Source: Antedon mediterranea
Taxonomy: Eukaryota; Echinodermata; Crinoidea; Comatulida; Antedonidae
NCBI RefSeq assembly: GCF_964355755.1
Contig: NC_092677.1
Location: forward strand, 27,994,101 to 28,058,100
DNA length: 64,000 nucleotides
Direction of reading: 5' to 3'
Numbering within the stretch: position 1 is the stretch's first letter; every line of letters starts with the position of its first letter. Below are positions 36,001 to 48,000 of this stretch, one piece after another. Made by a program: the position numbers and the translations under genes. The notes under the pieces were generated by a model. The model was not told where the DNA came from, did not search any database, and saw only the letters and a list, made by a program, of their open reading frames with translations.

Positions 36001-39000
36001 AGAGTTTCATATTTCAACCTGATATTCTGATTCCTGAGGGGGTGTGGCCGGTCTCTGGAACAGCATATCTTGCGAGATGAATCCCGAGTCTTGTGATGAG
36101 ACGCTAGAGAGACGTAGAGGTGATGCCGCAGGCTGCGACATACTACGGTGCCTGAATGGATTGCCTGGTGAGTGCGAGTTTACTGAGCCACTGGAGCGTG
36201 AATCTGAACTGGCCATACTGCTCAAACTACACATGCTAGACTTGCGAGAGCCTGTTGAAGCCACAGGTGAACCAGGGGGCGTCTGCACAAAAGATTGAAA
36301 AGCTCACTAATGGCCGACTAAAAGGTGTGATAACGTGCAGGATGTGTTGCTTTATAAAGAACATTTTGGTATCACAAAAGACAATATATTTACTGATACG
36401 CACAATGTACAATTCACAACAAACTGCAATTTTACAAATATTAATAAACAAAAATATTACAGTAATCATAATAAAAGGGGAATTTCTATTAAAACATTGG
36501 TAATGGTAGGATATAAAATAATAGAGGTATTTTGTTAAAAATTAAATGCAATGTCTAATTTACTTTAACACAATTCTGTAAGTAAACACTTTGAATTGAA
36601 ATTGTTAATCCTTGATCTTGAATACTACAAATTTCCTGCATATTGGAATGAACAGAAGATAATGAATATTTTTTTGTACCCTGGGGACTGTAAGTATTGT
36701 TCTTGATGACTAATATCATCAGGAATATTAAGATGAGTAAAATGCTTCCATCCAAGGTCATTATTTCCTGAATATAAAATTGGGAATTAAAATTGATAAC
36801 AAAACATTATCATAGCACAAGAAAGCTTTGTGCTAAAATTTGTTTTCTATTTGTTTTTTCCTTATTTACAAGGATGTTCTCACATAGGGTCTGGTAGAGG
36901 ATCAGTACACTGCTATCTAGGAGACAATCCCAAACTCTTATTTTGATAGTGTACCAAGTTTAATTATGCACATTTGCAATGTATGCACAGGACCAACAGC
37001 TTTATGTCCAATTTGAAGGACGGGGCAATGAGAGGAAAGTACACATCTAGCTCGTGTGCACTTTAAAGAACCTAGTACATCTTTCGAGACGAGTAGGGGG
37101 TTACCCCGGTGTATTAGTACATCACAGCCACTGATCACCAACTGGGCCTTCTGGGAGACCAGTCTTTGACTGAAGAGGTTACCCAGTATAAATATAAATT
37201 TCAATCAATAAATTTCAATCAAGTATCTTACTTAAAGGGGGTACAAGCAATATGGCACAGGGTTTAAACCCACCCATGCCTCACACATCGATCGTATCAA
37301 AATGTAGGTGGTAAAGTTAGGATTTGAACTGCTAAAGTGGTAAGCAAGTAATAACCATCAAGATACAGTGCCATTCACTACACATTAATAATGTGACCTT
37401 TAGAAATATTATAATTTAGTTTTTAATATTATTGTATTACTGTATTAGATACAGTACTGTACATTTGTGTACAGCAGATATGCAGCTTTGGGAGACATGG
37501 GAAAGTTAAAAGGAAAGGTCCATGCATGCATGTTATTGTAAAAAGTATTAACAAATAATAACAAGGGCAGTCAGGTAATTATTAATATGATGGTAATATA
37601 AATTTGATTGAAAAGAAACCAAACTAAACTGCTGTATGTTATTAAACTAAATACATTCAGTTTCAATTTCGTTTATTTCATAATAAAAACCATATATTTA
37701 GTTGGTATATTATGTTTGAGTTTAGAAACGCCATAAGTAGAAAATGAAAGCGTATATCTGGAGCCAGATAGTCGCTGTATTGGCGCCAGGACAAAGGTCA
37801 TGTTCAAAGATGAATCTGTAATACTGTACATCATTTGTATCTCATCCTTTTGAAATATATTACACTATAGAATGATAATTTGGAATGTTTTTAGGAATAA
37901 TGAAGCACAAAATGAAGTTTAGGGAATTTAGAGGATGGGTTCAAAGATTATGTATCGGTTTAACCGTTCATGAACTCTTCTAAAAAAATTAAAATTAACT
38001 CCTCTAGCATTTTTGTATTTTTAAAGTAAACGTATGACATGTCAACAAATTAAGATAAATTGCTGTATACAACTTTAGAATACCCAAGAACTGATATTAT
38101 TATAATAAATGGATAAAAAAACTCTCACAATGGTCCTAAATTTGTTTTATAAAATTTGTTATATTTAAAAATTTATTCTTAAAATCAGCCTTTCCACAAA
38201 CAACTAGCCAGCCCAAAAGGAGAGGATCTATTAACAAACCAGCAAATGGTTTATTTTATGTCATAGCAACGTTGGCATTGCAATAATCCATCCAACATAA
38301 GATGGTAAATTGATATAATGACCCTAGTTTATGCATCCTCAAGCTCTTTCTGGTTAAAAATTATTTAGATTGGCGGTTGACGTTAAATGTCAACATCTCA
38401 TGCATAAACATAGCTTGTAAATATGCACATTATTATTATTATGAATCTAATATGAATGCTAAATAGTGAACAGAATTATGTGGGATTTTTGCACCTTAGT
38501 TTGGTTGTATATATTGATGAAAATGAATAAATATCCATTTAAATATCAAATCTTAAAATATTTAAATATTTACAGAATAATTATGATGTATTTCATAAAG
38601 TACACTGGAATGCTAAATAATGAACAGACTTTAATGTGGGATTTTTTCACCGTAGTTTGGATGAATAACTGATAAAATGAATAAATATCCATTTAATATT
38701 ACATTAAATCTTCTTATAATAATATTTAAATATTAAATTTACAGAATATCTTGATGGAATAATTATGATAATATTCTACAAAGTAGCTAGGAATTTATAT
38801 TCCTTAAAAGCAGCAGATATTCCTAAAAGTTCACTATCTACCAGTTCAAATTCCATTTGATGAAATTATCCCAGACTTAATGAAGTTACTACTAATAAAC
38901 CCACCATAGCTAACAAGTAGAAGGTGTAAGTGATCCCAGCTTAGGTATCCAAACTGCTACTTAAGTTACTTCTTAACTCTCCAGGCCAGTAGCTTGTTAT

Positions 39001-42000
39001 ACTAATGAGGGCAGAGCGTAGCATCTTGTTAGGTGTCGCCCGTTTTAATTGGATATGGGTTGCAGTCGGCCTACATTTTTTGTTTATTCTAATCATGATT
39101 ATCATTTATAAAATTTCTACTTCTAAAATTGTTGTTTTTTGTTTGTTATATTAACTTTAATATTCTGAGACAAAGTGCCAAATGACAGCATCATAAGCAA
39201 TCAATTATAAGGTATTTCAAAAAAGTAATATGTTTACTGTTTTCTAGAAATTAGTTTTTTACTTTTGTTTTAATAGATATTGTCTTTTTTGTCTGTTAAA
39301 TTAAAGACACCTTCCCTACGTTTTTTAGATCTATTTTAAGATCACAAACTATATTTAATCTAAAAATAATACTATATGGTCCTATTGCGATAACTTTTTT
39401 CGTCTTTAAATGGTTAAAAATGTGAAAAATAAGTCGATTCTAATAATTATAGCGGCCCGCTATAAATCCCAAAATGCATTGCGCGCGGATTGATATTTCT
39501 GTTTTTCTTCTGTAATTCGCCCACTTTTCGATCAATCGTGCGGCCAAAACAAATGGAAGACTCCTAACTTTTCAGCGAAAATACCGGGATTTCCACAATT
39601 TGTATCAACGGAGTCTGGCAAAAATAGAAAGAAAATTAATGCAGCAACTATACAACGTCAGGCTAGGTATAGCTAGCGTACGATGTTCGTACGTTACCGA
39701 TGTTTACCAGCTAGGCCTAAAAAACTAAGCCTAGCTAGGCTAGGCCTAAAGACCGTCCACGAGAGGTCAGTCGCCGCGAGCTACCTACTGTAGGTAGTGC
39801 ATTGTTTCTCACTTTTTATCATAATTTACCATAAAACGTACATTTAAGGAATGACCTGGTTTAATGTTTTTAAAGTAATATATATGTATTATTTTTTAAA
39901 AACGTCACAAATTGTAGGGAAGGTGTCTTTAACTGAATATTCTGAGACAAGATGTCAAATAACATTAATAATTACCAAGTATTTCAACAAAGTAATAAGC
40001 TTACTGTTTTCTAGAAATTAGTTGTTTTATTAATTTGTCAGCATAAAGATTACTGTCTATTCTAATAAATATGTGTAGTGTGTATGTGAATGTGTATTAA
40101 AGGTATATAATATTATCTATTACCTTATCTTATCAATCTATGCACAGTAAAAACATTAACAAAACAAACATTCCAATCCTTTTGATAAATTATTGCACAT
40201 CAAACATTAAACAAGTGAAACAAAATGCAGTGGATTAATGTATAGTTGGAAATGTGAATGGATAAAGGGATGTGAATATGGGTTGGGAGAGATGTGGAAC
40301 AAAAGGTGGGGATATCATGATCACGGAATGCAGTGAAAAATGGGTGAGAAGGAGCTGCAAGACAGTTTGAAATAAAGGGTCCAGATATTAATGTTGTTGC
40401 CAGGTATTAATGTTGTTCCCAGATATTAATGTTATTCCCAGGTAAGTACAGTAACAATTTAAATTATGTTAAACCTAAGAATGTTGCACTAATCGATATA
40501 TAATAGAAGAACAGACAGCTTTGTAAGATGGCGTGTTGAGGTAAAGGCCAACAGGGATAAAAACAGTTAATTTGAGTAACAAACGCTAAGTTGAAGACAG
40601 ACAAGTTAGCACATACTAATAGTATATTCTTTGTTAGAAGTTAATATATAATAAGCAGTAACAAGCAAGCAGACATGCAATGTTCGTGTTAAGTATTGGA
40701 ATGGTACATATGATACCGCTGCCAATCAAAGGTGGGTAGGAATAGTAGTACACATGATACCACTGCCAATCAAAAGAGGTTTGTATTTTTTACATGTTTT
40801 GCTGCACAAATAATATCAGTCATTGTTGTAAGATACAGATTGTAAATACATAAAGGTCTTTTGAAAAAATGTGATTGTTTATTAAACCGTTATCAACAAA
40901 GTAGGGTAATTGCCACATTACACAATTTTAGTTTTTTAGTTGTTTTTTTTCCTCAGCCTTTTCTTTTTCATCCATTATTTTCCCATTTTTGTTACTAATA
41001 TAGTTTTTATTAGTAGTATATCAGTACTAAATGGTACATTATAATTATAGTATATTCAATAATAAATGACACAATAGTATAAATTAAGATATAGTACTGT
41101 AGTGTAAATAATGTACATTATCATAAAAAAAAACATATAAATATATTGAAATTGTTTTTTCCAAAACCAAAAAGATTAATAAAAAGTAAAATATCTAAAA
41201 ATCCATTTTCCTCTTGATATTAAAAAAAATTAACCATCACACAGTTACAAAAACACTGATGGAAGACTGATATATATTATCAGAGTTGGGTATACACAAA
41301 AAAATCTATTTGTGTAGAGTCTGAAAATTAATAATCTTTATCATGAAAAATTATGGCTTGTGTACAGTGATTGTTTTCGTAGTGGAGTCTGTTTAAACTT
41401 TGACCCCTGGCTAGGACCAAAGTTTCTATTCATGTGAAAATAAAGCAACCAATAAAAGTAATCATATTAGCTCCATCAGTTTTCTTTTGAATAAAAAAAT
41501 TATATGAAAATAAAATCAAACAAAAAGTTGTAAAAAACTTACAGGAAAAGACCATTTATTTTCTTGACCTTTGACATCTAGAATGACCTGCTCACTGGCC
41601 TTTGGAAGTGTGAATGGATCTTTGACCTGTTCCATGATGTCATCCAGAATGGTGGACAAGTGAGTAGTCTCGCTTAACATGGAACATTCTTCATCCTGGG
41701 GTTAAATAAATGTTGAAGTTAAAAAGATGAGAATAAAAAAGATGTAATGAGTAAAAACGTTCTGGACCCAATGTGTCCCTCTCCCCAAAAAGTGTCCCCT
41801 TATGGTTGTCCTATGAATAGCGGTTGACCAAAGTGTATACATATATATTTCTTCTTTGTTTTTACAGTAAAAACAATAATAGGTAGCAGTTTCCCTTGAA
41901 TAAAATGTGTTATAAATACCAGGGTTTTGTTATTAATATTCTATAAAGAGGGTAATAATACAATTTTAACAGCAGGTAACTTTTTTTAAGTGGATTATAA

Positions 42001-45000
42001 ACTCTTTAAAGGTAATAAAATATTTACAGGCAGCTATACATTCTACTAACAGAGGAATATTTTTACTTGCAACCTGCTATTAACAAAACCCCCCTAAAAG
42101 ATTATTTTTATTATAAACGGTGGTTTTTTAGTTTTCATAATAAATGGAATCTGCAATAAATTGAAACCATATTGCAAACAAGTTTATGCATAAATATCTG
42201 CATTAAACATATTCATGAAATTGAATACAACAAATGTAATAGAGTTGGTAATTTGAGGAAAAACCAAATTACACATTCAAAGATTGTAAATCTTTAGGAG
42301 TCTATTTCCAATGCTTAGAGGATTGTTCGCTTAAACATTAAGACTGGTGTTTAGAAATGTACAGCTAGACAAATAAACTATGGAAGTCAGGTGTAGACCT
42401 GAAAGATCAGTAGGTTGAGGAAAGTGAGTTAGAGGCGATGACAGGGAGTGTGAACAGGAGCAAAAATTGATCTTTAAGCTGTTGAGATTGTTCTTTATTT
42501 CTGTTGGGGGCAAATAATGATCTTTAAAACTGTTGAGGAGCACAGTGTTGTTTATTTTTTAAGGGAGAAACTCATTATTTTTGAAAGTGATCATTTTGAA
42601 ATTGTCAGTAGGCTGCACTAAATATCTTGGTATTACTGTCTAGTAAAAAGCCTGCTTTAAGCTCTGTCTACACTATTTATCAAACATTATTTCATCTCCC
42701 TAAGATGTGCATCTTCCCAAGCCCAAACCTGCCACGCCCTTTAATACATACCACAACAGGTTTAATGAGTGTGACAAAAGTACAATATCGCCCTCTTTCT
42801 TCTATCAGACAGTTCCGCACAGCCGACTTTTCCGCTTCTTCCAATAGTAGATATTTATCTGTTACTTCTTGCATTGCACTGTCAAGTTTATATTGAACAT
42901 CCATCTTACCTGTAGAACAAGAGAACAAAATGTAATTTATCCATTGTATATGTGGAATAAGAGACAAATCATAAATGCAATATCCACTGTATCTGTGAAA
43001 TAAGAGACATTATATAACACCTATATAAATTCCTGTCATTTGATTGGACGAATGTGGGTCACATGGCGTGCGATAGTACGCACTATTCAACGATCGTTAA
43101 ATAGTACTTTTTGAAACATTTTTGTGTACGAAAAAAAAACGTCTAGATGTTATATAAAACAAATAATGAATGTTTTGTATTCGTGTAATGGTACAAATAA
43201 TGGCACTTGGTGAATGATGAAAGGTTATATCAACTCGACTTTGCCTCGTTGATATAACCTTTCATCATTCACCTCGTGCCATTATTTGTACCATTGCACT
43301 CATAAATATTCATTATTTGTATAATATCTTATGAATAAAAAAGAAAAGGTTTTGAAACATGATCAAAAGAAAAAATGATTCATAAATAAATGGCAAGCCT
43401 GTAGCTAGGACTTTTACAGGATGGTTCATTTTTCCACAAAAGGGGCAAAAGCGACACTTTCAATGCTGATATCTAGTTTGCACCCTCGAACCCTCCCTGG
43501 CTACAGGCTTGGAATAGTAATAGAATGGATGATGTACATACTATGGGTTTACAAATGATATAAATGAGTGATAATGGTGATATGGGTATAAACCAGATGA
43601 GTGATATTGAATGGAGAGTAGATGGGAAAACATGGATTGGTAAAAACACAGACAGTACACAATCATAAAACTGTGCACACGGAACTGTAAGAATAATGTT
43701 AAAGTTATAATATTTCAATATATTATATTATTATATTAAATTTGACCAAATTAAAGTAACAACTAAAATTAAATTAAAAATTAATCGTTTCTTTATAATA
43801 GCATAAATAAAGTGCATGGGGTTGGATGTGAAAAAGTACAACCCAACGAGGATTTGACCCTGCCCATTTATGCTTTAAAGGAAGGTGATCACAAATCTAC
43901 CAGATTCACAATTTAAGCAAGCCTAGAAAGACTTATAAAATTCCATTAAAAGCAACAAAAATGCTTGTACTATTTTTTGGACAAAAGTAATTTTACAGTT
44001 TTGTATAAAGTAATGTAAATAAATCAGAAATATAACCATGCATTTCGGTTAATGCAACCATGGACCTATAAATAGGTCCATGGTTGCAACAAACAAACAT
44101 TAGCTTAATGAAAGCATGGAGGGATTTAGTAAACTAATTCTTCCATGATGAAAGTGAGATCCTGCATTTTGTTTACTTTATACGTACTTAGTACTTCATT
44201 GTTTATCTTGACATCCTCTTTATCTGCTGCAAATTTGGTCAAATAAATGAGTGCATAAAATTAACATTCATAAACAGTTACTACATTTATTGTAGCATGG
44301 ACCTATAATTTTTATGTCCATGATTGTAGGCCTACATTATTTATGTTTTCTGTATGTTTTTTCCTCTCAAAATGAATTTATTTCCACAAAAATGAGTGTC
44401 CAATGAATGTACAATTATATAATTGATGAAGAGCTAGTGTTGCTCGAAAGCTCTGCTAATTTTTCTGGCTGTTTTACTTTATTTATTGTTTTGATTTAGC
44501 TTTTTGCTTATTATATTTTGTATATCTCCATTTAGACCAGTCGGATCTGGAGGCAGGTGTCACTTTTCTGCAGAATTTTCCAAACCAACTTTTTCTAGTG
44601 CATTTTTTGACGTAGATTACGAATCTGGTTGTTGATCGGACTAACGTGGGGGCTTTTTAAAGATATAAACGTTTAAAATCTTGATTTTTGAGAGCCGAAA
44701 TTAATCAAAATAAAACAAATTTAGACAATAAAGGGCGCACTTTCTACATAATTATGAGTAAATTGGATTAAAAAAGACTTCGTTGCTGTTAATTTTATTC
44801 ACGTAAATGTGAAAATAATTTATAAATCTGATCGGTTTTATATGCTGAAATTGTTTTAGTAATACACTGTGTAGTATAAAGTTAGTTAGAACTTTTCATT
44901 TTCTCGTTTTCAGTGATCAAAAATGATATTGTCTAGGCCCGAATACGAATACTTCCAGCGTACGACGTATGTAAACAAAGGACGTTTAAACCGCGATGAC

Positions 45001-48000
45001 CGCATATAAAGTTCGCTCAAGTGAATAGTGGGTAGGCTTTTACTAGCCTAGCGTATTATGACCGTATGCATGAAACATCTTTCTCTAGCTTATTTTGCAT
45101 GCAGCGCTAGCTTTACATAAACATGTGTACTACTGTTTTTAAATTTTTTTTCCCCCGATTTTTAGGTGGTGTAGTAGGCCTAGAACTTATATTATTATTA
45201 CTGACAGGCTTCTAGAGTAGGCTACTACTAGCTACACTAGGGCCTAGGCCTAGTACTGCTGTAGTAACTAGCTGGCATAATAATAGCGTAGGTGTAGATG
45301 TATTATGGTGTCGTATGTGTAGTCTTACAGCTAAAACATTTATTTTTGTATACATAAATCTAATAAATGCTGTGTACTACTACCCGTATACTATTCAGTT
45401 CAGCTGATTATAACAATACATTCAGCAACCCTATCAACCAACGATTTCTCACAGGTGACATCATTGTTCAGGTGGAAACATTGTGAAAATACTACAACAA
45501 CGATATTGAATGTATTATTTATTACGAAAGCTGCATCTAGCATTAACATATTTCCTCTCTGACTGAGATCATGTTTTAAACAATAAAAGAAAATAAGGTT
45601 GCCCTAAAGAACTAGCTGTAGAAAATCACATAAAACAAGGTTTCTCTGTCCGTGAACCAACATAATTCCAATAAACATGGCTATATCATACCAAATGTAT
45701 TCTACAAAATAAACAGCCAGCATCATATAATAATTATGGTTTAAAATGTCAAAGACCAACTGATAAATGTGGAATTTGCGTGTATGGTGGTTTGATTCCA
45801 TAATAGTAATACTGTATTTTGATGATGCCAACTATTGCATTTTCTATGTATATGTACAGGCGCGTAGCCAGGGGTTTTTATGGTTCGGGCGAACCCCCAT
45901 TCCCGACATGCCCAATACCTCACCCTCATCTCTGAAAATCCTCCAAATACGTGTCCCACACAGTACAAAAGGTTAATTTAAAAAATTCGTAAATTCGTTC
46001 GTGAATAACTCGATACCTTCTTCACTGTATGAGCGTATGTCGAGCGTAGTGTCTGTAAATTTACGAGTTGCAAATGAATTGCCGATTTTCACCTGAAATC
46101 CCTGGATGTAACATGATATTGATGCATGTATCGTACTCATAAAATGAGCTGGGGCACGAACGATTTGTACAAAGGACACCGCCAGACAATAGCGTACGTA
46201 CCTATATTGTTTAGATCACGGCAGTCAGCATGCATAAAGTATACCGTAAATCTTCTAATTGTAACCCTGGGTTATTATATTATTCTTTGATTGTTTTTTA
46301 GGGTGGGTTACTACTAGAAGGGGATTACTATTTGAGTAGTGGGTTACTATTACTTGAAAATAGTAACCCACCCCAACTATTCCGGTCAGCAGCTCATAGC
46401 AAAATAATAAAACAGTACGGATAAACACATTTGTTTGAACAGAACTAACTAACTAACTAACTTATAAACTCAAAAACACTCAATCCTCCCCCACACCCGA
46501 GATCAACATGCATTATCTCCTTATTACTATTAGAGTAGTGGGTTATTATTATAGATTGACTATTGACTGGGTTACACTATTACTATTAAAAGGAGGGTTA
46601 CTATTATTAGAGTGTGGGTTACTATTAGAAGATTGATTAATTTCTTCAAATTGCTGTAAATAAATATAGGTAGAGCTATAATAAGCATTGAATTTGCCTT
46701 CTCACACAAAGTGCTTTTTTGGGGATTCCCCTAGACGTACGTACGTTCACATTGAACTTGAACGCAAGTGAACGATCAAAAAAGGTACGAATACGATCGT
46801 TTTGCTCCTTGGTAGCATGCTGCATGAGAGTGTCTTTTCCGACTAATTAGAGGTGCTATTTATCATGAATGTTATGTGCGAGAGTATACCATTTCCGGCC
46901 ATCTAGAGGTGTCATTTAACCAAATTTGCTTCGCCCCTCCAGATTTAGGATGGCTTTTAGGTAAGGGTGGAATTAAACGACATTAAACTCAACAAACGTA
47001 TCAGATTAACATAATTCGTTTTTGCTGTAGCATACGTCGATACACAGTACATAATTTAACCGTCAGTAAACTTTGCCTGGAAAGTAATACTACGACACAT
47101 TTTGGTCCCTGGATGGAATATGATATCACGCGTTTGGACACAACGTTGAACGATTCGTACAAAGGGATACCGCCAGACAAGTGCGTACCTATTGTTTAAT
47201 AGTTGGATAGCTGGCAATAATGAATGCATAATAGCCCTCTGACGTACTCGCGGTCAATGGAACGTCGCGGTTTTCTAGGCGCTGAAGCTACGAAGTGAAC
47301 GCAAACGATTTTTACAGTATTCCCCGACTCGACAAAAAGTACCTGTGTTACGTTCCCAGATATGGGATAGGCTCCCCGACGAGGGGATAGAGACCATGCG
47401 GATACACAGTTGATGATCTTAACCTGGATGTTTTACTATTTTCATGAGATTTAAAACATATTTTTTCTTAGAATATGCCAATTGCGCATTCTTTTGACAT
47501 CATACTTTACTAACTTATGACGTCATAGGTACGTTATATGGTAATTTAAATATTAATTGAAAAGTTTAATACCACATTTATATAGCGGCTATTCTGAATT
47601 TATGCTAATTAACCTTTTTGATGTTTGACCGTATCATGTTCATTTCAACAAGAAAATGTTAGAAAATTGTTTTCCTGCGGTTTCTACATTTTTTGTAGTA
47701 TAGGATAATGTCATTTAAGCAGTTATAACATAATATATGACGTCACAACTACCTTATGACGTCATAGTTACGTCATATGGTGATTTAAATATGCTAGTTT
47801 GAAAGTTTAATGTCACATTTATATTTACTCGTAATGCACTTAGGTGGTCTAAAACCAACCGTTGAGGAGATATGGGAACTTCAAATGGTAAATGGCGGCC
47901 ATTTTGAATTTATGCCAATTAACCCACTTTCCGGTGTCCGATTTCGATAAATTTTGGATATGATGTTTATTTGGACCATATCAACTAGACAACACATTTC

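Noticed and set aside
36938-37204. Minus-strand frame of 88 codons
   Set aside because: It lies on a SINE/LINE-tail-like repeat and shows no family similarity.
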